Assembly: GCF_003182355.1 (NCBI RefSeq)
Contig: NZ_QGTW01000016.1
Location: forward strand, 62,001 to 126,000
DNA from: Cytobacillus oceanisediminis
GTDB taxonomy: Bacteria > Bacillota > Bacilli > Bacillales > Cytobacillaceae
Direction: 5' to 3'
DNA length: 64,000 nucleotides
The notes beneath the pieces were generated by a model. It ran no database searches, had not been told where the DNA came from, and saw only the letters and a list, made by a program, of their open reading frames with translations. Within the stretch, counting starts at the first letter, position 1. The number at the start of each line of letters is the position of its first letter. Below are positions 17,921 through 27,093 of the stretch, piece by piece. Position numbers and translations under genes: made by a program.

Positions 17921-19261
17921 ATGAGTGATCGGTATAAACAACCTTTAGTAAAGGACTATGAACGTGAACCAGTGCCGCTAGACCAGCGAAAAGGATGGGG
18001 GCGTTTATCCCTGGTATGGCTAGGTGGGATAATTGCCCTTTCTGCCACCGCTCTGGGTGGAGCTCTGGGCTCTGGACTTTCACTATCTGAAGCAATTATT
18101 GCTTCTCTTATTGGATGCTTTTTACTAGCAATTTTAAGTGCTCTTTGCAGTGTAGTAGGTGCTAAGACAGGTTTATCGACATCTCTAGTTTCAATGTTTG
18201 CTCTAGGTCGGTTTGGTTCCTATGCTGTTTCCATCATTATTGCGATTGCTTTGTTTGGATGGTTCGGGGTCCAACTTGATTTATTTGGCACTACTTTACA
18301 TAACGTCATTAAAGATGAATTCAGTCTTAGTGTTCATCCTAAAATTCTAGTAGTTATTGGTGGGGTATTAATGACCTCCACTGCCTTTATTGGTTACAAG
18401 GCTATTGAAAAACTTAGTATTATCTCGGTTCCATTACTAGGAATTTTGTTAGTGGCTTCACTTATTAAAGTTATCAACGAAAGGTCATTAACAGAAGTAT
18501 TAGACACTCCAATCAAAGGCGACCCTTTAACAATTGGACTTTCCATCTCACTTATTATTGGATCACTAGCAACTGGAGCAATTATTGGTCCAGATATATC
18601 CCGATATGCTCGCTCCACAAAGGATGCTGTAATTTCATCATTTGTTGGCTTTTTCGGTGGATTTAGTGTGGTACTGATCATTGCTGCGATCTTGGCAAAA
18701 GCTACAGCAGAAGTAGATATTGTTGCAATCATGCTTGGTTTGGGATGGGGCACCTCTGCAATGTTAATCCTGATCTTGGCACAATGGACAACAAATGATA
18801 ACAACTTATATTCTTCAGCTTTAGGTTTTTCCGTTGTTTTTAAAAAGGTACCTAAATATATCTTAACTATTACGGCAGGGGTTATTGGTACCTTGATGGC
18901 TGTAGCAGGAATATATGATAGCTTCATTCCTTTTCTGGTCTTTTTAAGTGCACTTATCCCGCCAATAGGTGGAATATATGTTGGGAGTTTCTTGTTAAAT
19001 AGTAATAAATTTAACTATGAAAATTTATCTAATGTAGCAAATGTAAATCTTATAGGAATAATAATTTGGCTCATTGCATCATTGGTGGCTTTTTTTACAA
19101 CACCAAGCCCTAATGGATTTGGATTACTCTCGTTAACTGGTGCTTCAGGTTTTGATGCTTTTCTAGTTGCTTTCGTTCTTCAATTGATTGCAAGTAGTAT
19201 TCAAAAAAACAAGGAAAATAAAGAGAACAATGGAAAAACTCAAAGGAGGATTCTAGGATGA
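17921..19261 (+). CDS. NCS1-family nucleobase/hydantoin permease (cytosine permease-like)
   Basis: This 446-residue transporter has about 12 membrane segments. LGGIIALSATALGGALGSGLS and the DISRYARS motif after helix 6 are typical of NCS1 permeases such as CodB and the hydantoin carrier Mhp1. The next two genes encode DUF917 and hydantoinase/oxoprolinase proteins, so a cyclic ureide or lactam is a more likely cargo than cytosine. Its stop overlaps the DUF917 start by ATGA. Confidence 0.85.
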   Translation: MSDRYKQPLVKDYEREPVPLDQRKGWGRLSLVWLGGIIALSATALGGALGSGLSLSEAIIASLIGCFLLAILSALCSVVGAKTGLSTSLVSMFALGRFGSYAVSIIIAIALFGWFGVQLDLFGTTLHNVIKDEFSLSVHPKILVVIGGVLMTSTAFIGYKAIEKLSIISVPLLGILLVASLIKVINERSLTEVLDTPIKGDPLTIGLSISLIIGSLATGAIIGPDISRYARSTKDAVISSFVGFFGGFSVVLIIAAILAKATAEVDIVAIMLGLGWGTSAMLILILAQWTTNDNNLYSSALGFSVVFKKVPKYILTITAGVIGTLMAVAGIYDSFIPFLVFLSALIPPIGGIYVGSFLLNSNKFNYENLSNVANVNLIGIIIWLIASLVAFFTTPSPNGFGLLSLTGASGFDAFLVAFVLQLIASSIQKNKENKENNGKTQRRILG

Positions 19262-20352
19262 GGTATATTGATAAGGAAGAAATCGAAAATATTGCAATCG
19301 GAGCAGCCCTCTTAGGTACTGGTGGTGGGGGAGATCCCTATATCGGAAAATTAATGGCCCTTCAAGCGATTGAAGAATATGGTCCAATCAAACTTCTAAG
19401 TATAGAAGAGATACCGGATGATGCTCTTATTGTTCCATCAGCTATGATGGGAGCACCAACGGTTATGGTTGAAAAGGTACCAAGTGGAGAGGAGGCAATT
19501 GCTTCTTTTGAGACAATAAAGGAGTATCTCGGAAAAGATGTATTTGCCACAATGCCCATTGAGGCAGGAGGGGTAAACTCGCTGCTACCTCTTGCTTTAG
19601 CTGCAAGATTAGGTCTGCCGGTTATTGATGCGGATGGAATGGGCCGCGCCTTCCCTGAGTTACAAATGGTAACGTTTTATCTTGATGGTGTCTCTGCTAC
19701 TCCTATGGTTCTATCAGATGAAAAAGGAAATGATATTCTACTTAACACTATTAATAGTGTATGGGCAGAGAGAATTGCACGGTCTGCTACTATAGAAATG
19801 GGTGGATCGGTAATGCTTGCCATATATCCAATGGATGGGAAGACTGTTAAGCAGTCATCCATTCATCATTCTTTAACATACGAAGAGCAAATTGGGAGGA
19901 CGATTCGTAATGCAAAGAACAATAATTTAAACCCAATTGATGAGGTACTTAAAATAACGAAAGGTTATAAATTATTTAGTGGTAAAGTTTCAGATATCAA
20001 TCGTAGGACTCAGGAAGGATTTGCCAAGGGGGAGGCCACTATTGAAGGACTGGGTGAATATAAGTCAAAAGATTGCTTCCTTCACTTTCAAAATGAACAT
20101 CTTCTTGCGGAAACAGGCGAAGAGATTCTGTGCGTAACACCTGACTTAATAGCAGTGCTTGATTCAGAAACTGGGATGCCGATTACTACAGAAGGATTAA
20201 GGTATGGTACACGTTGTGTAATTATTGGTATACCTAGCGATGTAAAATGGCGTACAAAAAAAGGAATAGAAGTAGCAGGTCCACGTTATTTTGGTTATGA
20301 TTTGGATTTTACTCCTGTTGAACAGCTTATGGGTAAGGGGGAGCAAAAATGA
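19258..20352 (+). CDS. DUF917 family protein
   Basis: The 364-residue protein opens with the family pattern IAIGAALLGTGGGGDPYIG and contains EAGGVNSLLPL and DADGMGRAFPELQM. DUF917 proteins are often encoded beside hydantoinase/oxoprolinase ATPases and are thought to be a partner subunit or the CoxI-like second half. It overlaps its neighbours by ATGA at both ends, so the permease, DUF917 and hydantoinase proteins are made in a coupled way. The reaction is unknown. Confidence 0.85.
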   Translation: MRYIDKEEIENIAIGAALLGTGGGGDPYIGKLMALQAIEEYGPIKLLSIEEIPDDALIVPSAMMGAPTVMVEKVPSGEEAIASFETIKEYLGKDVFATMPIEAGGVNSLLPLALAARLGLPVIDADGMGRAFPELQMVTFYLDGVSATPMVLSDEKGNDILLNTINSVWAERIARSATIEMGGSVMLAIYPMDGKTVKQSSIHHSLTYEEQIGRTIRNAKNNNLNPIDEVLKITKGYKLFSGKVSDINRRTQEGFAKGEATIEGLGEYKSKDCFLHFQNEHLLAETGEEILCVTPDLIAVLDSETGMPITTEGLRYGTRCVIIGIPSDVKWRTKKGIEVAGPRYFGYDLDFTPVEQLMGKGEQK

Positions 20353-21908
20353 CGAATTATCGAATTGGAATTGATGTTGGTGGTACTCATACAGACGCGG
20401 TTCTTTTAGACGAACACTATAATGTAGTTGCAGATGTAAAATCACCTACAACCGATGATGTCAGTTGTGGGATTTACCAAGCAATGAAGGAAGTCGTAAG
20501 TGCTTCGAAGGTACCAGTTGAAAATATTAAGTATGCTATGTTAGGTACTACTCATTGTACTAATGCCATTGTAGAGAGGAAAAGGCTTAATAAAATAGCC
20601 GTAATCCGTATAGGCGCACCAGCAACTTTAGCAATAAAACCATTGGTAGGTGTTCCTGATGACCTTAGAGAAATACTAGGAAAGCATGTGTATATTGTTC
20701 GCGGAGGGCATGAATTCGATGGGCGTGAAATTGTAGATTTAGATGAACAGTATATATATAATATTGCAAATGAAATTAAAGGGAAAGTAGACTCAATTGC
20801 AATCACTTCTGTATTTTCACCAGTATCAAGTGAACATGAAATGAGAGCATCTACCATACTACGCGAGGTTGTCGGAGAGGACATACCACTTTCTTTATCT
20901 CACGAAATCGGAAGTGTTGGTTTGCTGGAAAGAGAAAATGCAACCATACTTAATGCAGCCATAGTAGACGTTGCCAGAACAACAGCGGAAGGCTTTATTA
21001 ACGCATTGGAAAAAGAGGGAATTTACGCTAAAGTATTCTTTGGGCAAAATGATGGAACTTTAATGTCTGTAGATTATACTGTTAGATACCCTATACTTAC
21101 CATTGCTTGTGGTCCAACAAATAGTTTACGAGGAGCCTCTTTCCTAACAGATCGGGCGAATTCTATTGTGGTAGATGTCGGTGGAACAACCACGGATGTT
21201 GGTGTACTAGTCGATTCATTCCCAAGACAATCTTCATTAGCTGTGGAACTTGGAGGAGTAAGAACCAACTTCCGTATGCCTGATATCATATCGATTGGAC
21301 TTGGAGGTGGTACGGTTATCCGACTACTTGATGAGGGCAAGTTCCAGATTGGACCAGATAGTGTTGGATATCGGCTTCGAGAAAAAAGTCTTGTTTTTGG
21401 CGGGGACACATTAACCGCAACAGATATTGCCGTTGCTTTGGGAAATGTAGAAATTGGTGATATGAAGCTTGTCGCTCATTTAGATAAAAGTTTACTAATA
21501 AAAATTTATAATAAGATGGTCGAAATGGTTGAAGAAGCAATTGATAAGATGAAGACGAGTAATACCCCTGTACCAGTTATTTTGGTTGGAGGAGGTAGCG
21601 TTTTATTACCAGGTGAGTTAAAGGGGGCTTCTGAAGTAATTAAACCTCATAACTCTGGAGTCGCAAATGCCATTGGATCTGCTATAGCTCAGGTCAGTGG
21701 ACAAATTGAAAAAATCTTCTCTGTTGATGAGCTTGGAAGAGAGAAAACACTGGAAGCAGCTAAAGAAATGGCACGTCAAGAAGCGATTATTGCAGGTGCT
21801 GATCCAGAAAACCTGTTTATTGTAGACTTTGAAGATATTCCTCTTGCCTATATTCCTGGGAATGCGACAAAAATCCGTGCAAAGGCAGCAGGGCCTTTAG
21901 CTTTATAG
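20349..21908 (+). CDS. Hydantoinase/oxoprolinase family ATPase (HyuA-like)
   Basis: This is a 519-residue protein with ASKHA-type phosphate motifs: RIGIDVGGTHTDAV at the N-terminus (residues 4-17), VVDVGGTTTDVG in the middle (about 278-289) and LVGGGSVLLPG near the C-terminus. It is shorter than full HyuA (about 700 residues) and resembles the forms paired with DUF917. The family opens hydantoins or 5-oxoproline-like lactams using ATP. It is the last gene of the operon; a terminator follows. Confidence 0.86.
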   Translation: MTNYRIGIDVGGTHTDAVLLDEHYNVVADVKSPTTDDVSCGIYQAMKEVVSASKVPVENIKYAMLGTTHCTNAIVERKRLNKIAVIRIGAPATLAIKPLVGVPDDLREILGKHVYIVRGGHEFDGREIVDLDEQYIYNIANEIKGKVDSIAITSVFSPVSSEHEMRASTILREVVGEDIPLSLSHEIGSVGLLERENATILNAAIVDVARTTAEGFINALEKEGIYAKVFFGQNDGTLMSVDYTVRYPILTIACGPTNSLRGASFLTDRANSIVVDVGGTTTDVGVLVDSFPRQSSLAVELGGVRTNFRMPDIISIGLGGGTVIRLLDEGKFQIGPDSVGYRLREKSLVFGGDTLTATDIAVALGNVEIGDMKLVAHLDKSLLIKIYNKMVEMVEEAIDKMKTSNTPVPVILVGGGSVLLPGELKGASEVIKPHNSGVANAIGSAIAQVSGQIEKIFSVDELGREKTLEAAKEMARQEAIIAGADPENLFIVDFEDIPLAYIPGNATKIRAKAAGPLAL

Positions 21909-21934
21909 TAAATTAATAATAATGAATAAATTGC

Positions 21935-21966
21935 AGAGATGTTCCTTGAAGAGGAACATCTCTATT
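21935..21966 (+). terminator. Terminator after the hydantoinase gene
   Basis: AGAGATGTTCC / GGAACATCTCT perfect 11-bp stem, then ATTTTCTT. Confidence 0.8.
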
Positions 21967-22041
21967 TTCTTACGATTAGTCAATCTATATTTTAGAACTT
22001 TTTTCTTTAATATTGTAAATGTAAAGAATAACTATAGGTGT

Positions 22042-22301
22042 CTAATATTCCTGGGGGAGAATCCTTAAATTTAGGTATGCTGGGCTGGTCCTTCTAAATA
22101 GTATTGCTGCTAATGGTAGGATTAAAGTTTGAGCTTTTATTGAGGGCAGGATGGCTGAAGGTATTATGTTTCCTAGCAAAAAGAAAAGACAGCATAAATT
22201 GGCGCCTAGAAATAGGTAAAACTTTTTTAATTCTTTAACCGATCATAATAAACTGCTATGAAAACACAAATTGCAACTGGAAGCCAGAGTGCAAGGTCCA
22301 T
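22042..22301 (-). pseudogene. Small two-segment membrane protein with a frameshift
   Basis: On the minus strand an ATG at 22301, behind AAAGGATG, starts MDLALWLPVAICVFIAVYYD and stops after 24 codons. In the next frame the sequence continues without a break as KFYLFLGANLCCLFFLLGN and ends at 22042. The total of 260 nt is one base short of 87 codons, which fits a single-base deletion near RLKN. The joined product would have two or three membrane helices. I do not recognise a family. Confidence 0.4.
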
Positions 22302-23086
22302 ATACACACATCCTTTTTATAGGGTTTAATATATATAACGAATGAAATTAGAAAAAGTTCACTGTTTTTAATCACACGAATTCTGCTGCAGTAGTGGTCA
22401 GCTCGTGACTTAAGAAGTTGATTTAAGTCTCGGGACGAACGTAACCTTTGATGTTAGCTGTTATATGGAGAAAATTATGAAGCGAGTTCCATATTGTTTC
22501 TGTACCCATTGCAAGTTACTTCCTATTTCCTTCTTTTAATGAAACAATATGTATTTCTTTTTCTACTGCCTACCGCAGATACCAATCCAAATAACGGATC
22601 ATGGATTCAGGGCATCAGCAGTTCCCAGGGTTTTTCCACTGTTATGAAGGAGAAAACCTGCCAATTAACTTTTGGGGATGATGGTTTTTTTCTTATTTTA
22701 AGTATTAAATGACTTAAACAAGATAGATGTATATAGGAAATAGGTTCCTAACAAGGAGAAATAGTAACTAAATGAAGTATTAGGAAATAAACAAATTTTA
22801 ATAATCCCGACGTATATTGATTGTTCACTTAGTATGGGGTGAAAAATTGTGAAGCATGTGGGAAATTGGAAGTGACAGTTGAAGAAAAACATGATATTTA
22901 TGGATTGTGTGAAGAGGTATTAAAACATACCTCATGATGACCTGTCTTAATAAAGGAGCAAATGATTGGAGCTAACGAACAAAAAAACCGCAAAAATACG
23001 GTCCAAACTGCTTTCACTTAAAAAGCTCGAATCAGTACTAGAAACCAAAAATGAGTTTTTTTGATAAAACAAAATAGAATTTATAA
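22302..23086. other. Gene-poor interval
   Basis: About 780 bp. A 72-codon ORF at 22494-22712 has no ribosome site and no recognisable sequence. Near 22847-22945 a short frame encodes a CEACGK...YGLCEE cysteine pattern without a good start. The segment looks like decayed sequence; no intact gene is supported. Confidence 0.45.
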
Positions 23087-23117
23087 AAGGCGGCCGCGGT
23101 TGGCCGCCTTATTTTTT
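23087..23117 (+). terminator. GC-rich terminator upstream of nhaC
   Basis: AAGGCGGCC / GGCCGCCTT stem followed by ATTTTTT. It insulates the nhaC promoter region from upstream transcription. Confidence 0.8.
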
Positions 23118-23240
23118 CGAGGTCCCGTTATGTCCATAAAAAGGTTATCACAAACGAAGTCTTTTACAACTATCCTCTTCCTGCAAAAAGTATCTAGGGA
23201 AGCCACCGTGAATTAATAGATCAATGCATTTATTTTTGAT

Positions 23241-23275
23241 TATGCAGACATGAATAGTCTATGCAGTATTGTATA
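23241..23275 (+). promoter_or_regulatory. Paired upstream activator sites before nhaC
   Basis: Two 16-bp dyads, TATGCA-GACA-TGAATA (23241-23256) and TATGCA-GTAT-TGTATA (23260-23275), are repeated every 19 bp with a GTC spacer. They end 52 bp before the -24 box. The same arrangement precedes the first ALDH gene. Confidence 0.7.
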
Positions 23276-23327
23276 ATAATTTTTAATTTAGAAAATCTAA
23301 TATATAGAAAATTTCGAACATTATAAA

Positions 23328-23343
23328 TGGCACGATTATTGCA
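23328..23343 (+). promoter_or_regulatory. Sigma-54 promoter of nhaC
   Basis: TGGCACGATTATTGCA matches the -24/-12 consensus TGGCAC-N5-TTGCA exactly. Confidence 0.9.
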
Positions 23344-23388
23344 ATGATTATGATGATGATAGATATTTTAAAAGGAAGAGGGATGATA

Positions 23389-24849
23389 ATGCAAAAAAAG
23401 AAAACACCATCATTAGGAGTTGCGTTGATTCCGATCATTGCAATGGCTGTATTTTTATTTGCCGGGATTTTTATGTTTGAAGCCGATCCGCATGTTCCGC
23501 TAATATTAAGTTCCATGGTAGCAGCCATCGTGTCTATGTATTTAGGCTATACGTGGAGTGAACTTGAAAAAGGTATTATCAAAGCTGTATCACTCTCTTT
23601 ACAGGCACTGCTAATCTTAATGATTATCGGTACGATCATCGGTACATGGCTGGCCGGCGGTATTGTTCCAACAATGATTTATTATGGTCTTGAAATTTTG
23701 CCTCCAGCCTATTTTTTACCTGCAGCTGCCGTAATTTGCAGTATTGTTGCTATTGCATCAGGAAATGCATGGACGGCGGCAGGAACAATTGGAATTGCTA
23801 TAATGGGGGTCGGAGTTGGACTAGGTGTAAACCCTGCAATGGTCGCAGGAGCTGTAATCTCAGGCTGTTATTTTGGGGACAAGATTTCCCCTCTATCGGA
23901 AACGACTAACATGGCGCCAGGTATTACAGGAGTAGCTTTATTTGACCATATTCGCCATATGCTTTATACGACCATACCGGCGTTAATTATTTCAGTTGTT
24001 ATTTATTTCTTCTTAGGTTTGTCTTTAAATAGTAAAGGAGCTGGAGTAGACAAAATAGAGGGACTTCAGCAAAACCTGAGTGATATTTTTACTATCAGCC
24101 CTTGGCTCTTAATCGTTCCGGTAGTTGTATTAGGACTAATAGCTATGAAAACACCTGCTATTCCCGGCCTCATTATTGGTTCACTCCTTGGTGCATTGGT
24201 AGCGGTTTTTGTTCAAGGCACTGCAGTCGCTGACATTTTTGCCATAATGATTTATGGATTCGAAAAGGAAACTGGGAATGAAGTGCTTAATAACTTGTTG
24301 AATAATGGTGGAACCGAAGCCATGATGTATACAGTATCCCTGGTCATGATTGCAATGAGCTTTGGGGGAATATTAGAAACGAGCGGAGTTCTAGGCGTAA
24401 TTGTAACCAGTTTGCTAAAACTTGCGAAGTCTACCGGAAGCTTGATCGCAACCACTGTTGCCACTTGCATAACCACGAATGTTGTTGCTTGTGATCAATA
24501 TTTGTCAATACTTATTCCAGGCAGAATGTATGTATCAGCATATCGAAAGCGCGGACTTCATCCGAAAAATTTATCGCGCTCACTTGAAGATGCAGGCACA
24601 ATGACATCTCCGCTCGTACCGTGGAATACATGTGGTGCATTTATGGCTGCCACACTAGGTGTGTCTACTTTCCAGTATGCACCATACGCATTTTTATGTA
24701 TAATCAGTCCGCTCATTGCAATCCTATATGGATTTACAGGATTTAAAATTGAAAAACTTTCACAGGAAGATATCGATCGTTTTGAAATGATAGAAAATGA
24801 GTCGAACAAGCCCTTTGAAGGTGATGTGAAGCATATCTCCAGCCTTTGA
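23389..24849 (+). CDS. nhaC: NhaC-family antiporter
   Basis: This 486-residue transporter has about 11-12 membrane segments and NhaC-type motifs: SGNAWTAAGTIG, GAVISGCYFGDKISPLSETTN and CDQYLSILIPGRMY. NhaC proteins exchange Na+ for H+, and relatives exchange organic acids or amines. The chosen ATG 23389 follows GGAAGAGG; an upstream start at 23344 would begin at the -12 box and is impossible from this promoter. A sigma-54 promoter with the shared activator sites puts it in the same regulon as the putrescine genes, which suggests a metabolite exchange role or pH/Na+ balance during amine use. Confidence 0.86.
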   Translation: MQKKKTPSLGVALIPIIAMAVFLFAGIFMFEADPHVPLILSSMVAAIVSMYLGYTWSELEKGIIKAVSLSLQALLILMIIGTIIGTWLAGGIVPTMIYYGLEILPPAYFLPAAAVICSIVAIASGNAWTAAGTIGIAIMGVGVGLGVNPAMVAGAVISGCYFGDKISPLSETTNMAPGITGVALFDHIRHMLYTTIPALIISVVIYFFLGLSLNSKGAGVDKIEGLQQNLSDIFTISPWLLIVPVVVLGLIAMKTPAIPGLIIGSLLGALVAVFVQGTAVADIFAIMIYGFEKETGNEVLNNLLNNGGTEAMMYTVSLVMIAMSFGGILETSGVLGVIVTSLLKLAKSTGSLIATTVATCITTNVVACDQYLSILIPGRMYVSAYRKRGLHPKNLSRSLEDAGTMTSPLVPWNTCGAFMAATLGVSTFQYAPYAFLCIISPLIAILYGFTGFKIEKLSQEDIDRFEMIENESNKPFEGDVKHISSL

Positions 24850-24919
24850 AACAATAGTCAAAAGACAAATCAGATCCTTTTTAAAACAGGTCCAGTACAA
24901 ATTTCAAAGATTAATGATA

Positions 24920-24956
24920 GAAAAACGCATTCTAAAAAATAGAGTGCGTTTTCACT
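24920..24956 (+). terminator. Terminator after nhaC
   Basis: AAAACGCATTCT / AGAGTGCGTTTT arms followed by CACTTTTT. Confidence 0.75.
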
Positions 24957-25023
24957 TTTTATCAAGGGTTATAGAAAGTTTCACCCATAGAAGTTTTCCG
25001 TAAAATCGGCAGTTTCACATAGC

Positions 25024-25058
25024 AATGCAAAACTGAATAACTCATGCAAGCACACATA
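25024..25058 (+). promoter_or_regulatory. Paired upstream activator sites before rocG
   Basis: AATGCA-AAAC-TGAATA (25024-25039) and CATGCA-AGCA-CACATA (25043-25058), again 19 bp apart. The second is the weaker. They lie 86 bp before the -24 box. Confidence 0.6.
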
Positions 25059-25144
25059 CATCCTCAATTTGAAGCTGACAATTAGTCCTGAAAGAAAAAG
25101 TGTTCCTCTCTTCTATTCTGCGGTTTAGCCTGAATTTTTGAAGT

Positions 25145-25160
25145 TGGCATGGAAATTGCT
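25145..25160 (+). promoter_or_regulatory. Sigma-54 promoter of rocG
   Basis: TGGCATGGAAATTGCT fits TGGCAY-N5-TTGCW, 37 bp before the start codon. Confidence 0.88.
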
Positions 25161-25196
25161 TATTAAATATTAAGACTTTAAAAATGAGGTGTTAAA

Positions 25197-26480
25197 ATGG
25201 CAGTTAAATCTGCAGAAGGCAGCAGGAATCAAATGGAGAAAGATAACTCTCTTAAAGAGTTTCAAGAGACGTTAAGGGAAGCGATCGAGGTCTTGGGCTA
25301 CCCTCATCAGGTGTATGATTTCTTGAAAACTCCCATGCGTTTTTTGGAAGTTAGTATTCCAATTCTTATGGATAATGGTGAAACAAAAACCTTTCAAGGA
25401 TATAGAGCCCAGCATAATGATGCTGCCGGTCCAACAAAGGGAGGAATACGTTTCCATCCCGATGTTACTCCGGAAGAGGTAAAAGCCTTGGCTGGATGGA
25501 TGAGCTTAAAATGTGGAATTACCGGACTTCCTTACGGGGGTGCAAAAGGGGGAATTATTTGTGATCCAAGACAGCTTAGTCTGACAGAATTAGAACGGTT
25601 AAGCAGAGGGTATGTGCGAGCAGTTAGTCAGGTAGTGGGACCGACAAAAGATATCCCAGCGCCAGATATGTATACGAATTCGCAAATCATGGCATGGATG
25701 CTGGATGAGTATGATCACATCCGGGAATTCGATTCTCCGGGTTTTATTACAGGTAAACCGCTAGCCTTAGGAGGCTCTAAGGGCAGGGAAACAGCTACAT
25801 CAAAAGGTGTTCTATATACGCTTGAACTCGTTAGTGAATTAAAAAAAATTCCTGTGAAAGATATGAGAGTGATTGTTCAGGGGTTTGGCAATGTAGGAAG
25901 TTATTTATGTCAATATCTACACGAGGCTGGTGCAAAAGTTGTTGGTATTGCTGATGTACTTGGAGGTTTATATGAACCTGACGGATTAGACATTCCATAC
26001 CTTCTGGAAAATCGGGATTCCTTTGGGATCGTTTCAAATTTATTTACAAACTCGATTTCTAACCAAGAACTACTGAAAAAAGAATGTGATGTTCTTATTC
26101 CTGCTGCGATTAGTGGAGTTATTAACAAAAGCAATGCTTCTAAACTAAAATGCAAAATCGTTATTGAGGCTGCAAATGGCCCAACTACGAAAGAAGCAAT
26201 CAATATTTTGGATGATCATAATATTTTGGTGGTTCCTGACATTTTAGCTAATTCAGGGGGAGTGATTGTGTCCTATTTTGAATGGTGTCAAAACAATCAA
26301 GGCTATTATTGGGAGGAAGATCTGGTAGATAAAAGATTAAAAGACAAAATTACATCTAGCTTCTTAAATGTCTATAACACTTCCAAAAAATTGGGGGTAA
26401 ATATGAAAATCGCTGCTTATATTGAAGGTATTCGTAAAATGGCAGAGGCATCCCGCCTTCGGGGATGGGTACGCTTTTGA
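25197..26480 (+). CDS. rocG: NAD-type glutamate dehydrogenase
   Basis: The 427-residue protein aligns along its whole length with B. subtilis RocG/GudB. GPTKGGIRFHP and LPYGGAKGGI carry the substrate and catalytic lysines, QGFGNVGSYL is the dinucleotide site, and NNQGYYW and the terminal SRLRGWV are conserved. It oxidises glutamate to 2-oxoglutarate and ammonium, taking up the glutamate formed by the transaminases of this island. Start ATG 25197 follows GAGGTG. B. subtilis rocG is also SigL (sigma-54) dependent. Two small genes follow in the same direction. A remnant of a second copy lies at 36912. Confidence 0.92.
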   Translation: MAVKSAEGSRNQMEKDNSLKEFQETLREAIEVLGYPHQVYDFLKTPMRFLEVSIPILMDNGETKTFQGYRAQHNDAAGPTKGGIRFHPDVTPEEVKALAGWMSLKCGITGLPYGGAKGGIICDPRQLSLTELERLSRGYVRAVSQVVGPTKDIPAPDMYTNSQIMAWMLDEYDHIREFDSPGFITGKPLALGGSKGRETATSKGVLYTLELVSELKKIPVKDMRVIVQGFGNVGSYLCQYLHEAGAKVVGIADVLGGLYEPDGLDIPYLLENRDSFGIVSNLFTNSISNQELLKKECDVLIPAAISGVINKSNASKLKCKIVIEAANGPTTKEAINILDDHNILVVPDILANSGGVIVSYFEWCQNNQGYYWEEDLVDKRLKDKITSSFLNVYNTSKKLGVNMKIAAYIEGIRKMAEASRLRGWVRF

Positions 26481-26507
26481 TATGAAAAATGGGGGGGAAT
26501 TATAAAA

Positions 26508-26798
26508 ATGAACTTAGACATTATTTCTGAAAGAAATGAAAAACAATCTATTCATTACTACTGTATTTTATCGAATGACCATAGATATGACATTACAATA
26601 GCTTATTCAGGGCATTTTTTTGGAAAGGCAATGGTTACATCACTTCAAAGCGGCAGAATGGTACTACTATGTTCAGAGGATATTTATAATGATTATTATT
26701 GGGCGCCAAAACTTGACATTCAGCAAGAGGATATTCCTGAATTTCAGGACTTTTTTTGGCAAGTGCTACGGTCGGATTTATACCTTGAACAGTATTGA
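26508..26798 (+). CDS. Small DUF3055 (SAV0927)-like protein
   Basis: This is a 96-residue soluble protein. HRYDITIAYSGHFFGKAMV, QSGRMVLL and the acidic tail with DIPEFQDFFW resemble my recollection of the DUF3055/SAV0927 family of Firmicutes, which has no known function. It sits 27 bp after rocG with a GGGGGGG site and is followed by the lipoyl-like gene. Its tail survives in the fused remnant at 36912-37013, so the pairing with rocG predates the duplication. It may modulate the dehydrogenase; that is inference. Confidence 0.65.
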   Translation: MNLDIISERNEKQSIHYYCILSNDHRYDITIAYSGHFFGKAMVTSLQSGRMVLLCSEDIYNDYYWAPKLDIQQEDIPEFQDFFWQVLRSDLYLEQY

Positions 26799-26828
26799 AA
26801 ATGTATCAGAGATTGATAGGAAGGAATG

Positions 26829-27083
26829 ATGGCTGTGCATTTTGGAGTGATTATAAGTCCATGCCAAGGAAGAGTTGAGAGAGTTGAAATTACAAATGAG
26901 TCCAGAATATATGAATGGGATCCTTTATTTTATATTAAAACGCCAGAAGGGAATGTGGAAGTAATCCAATTAGGTGTCAGCGGAGAAATAGAGTCGCTGG
27001 AAGTACAAGTGGGGGAAGCGGTTATTCCAGGTATGGTGCTGGCCTATATTAAAGAAGATTTATATGTCACCGGAACCGATTGA
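26829..27083 (+). CDS. Biotinyl/lipoyl-like single-hybrid-motif protein, copy 1
   Basis: This 84-residue protein is made almost only of a biotinyl/lipoyl-like half-barrel: SPCQGRVERVEI...GEIESLEVQVGEAVIPGMVLAYI mirrors the two symmetric halves of such domains. The usual modified lysine in the hairpin (MKM or DKA) is missing; the turn reads TPEGNVEVIQ. It is therefore probably not biotinylated or lipoylated. ATG 26826 is too close to AAGGA; ATG 26829 or GTG 26835 is the likely start. It is last in the rocG transcript and ends at a terminator. A second copy lies at 37035. Function unknown. Confidence 0.7.
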   Translation: MAVHFGVIISPCQGRVERVEITNESRIYEWDPLFYIKTPEGNVEVIQLGVSGEIESLEVQVGEAVIPGMVLAYIKEDLYVTGTD

Positions 27084-27093
27084 TGAAGTCATG

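Noticed and set aside
22494..22712. 72-residue ORF
   Set aside because: No ribosome site, low-complexity hydrophobic start and no recognisable family.
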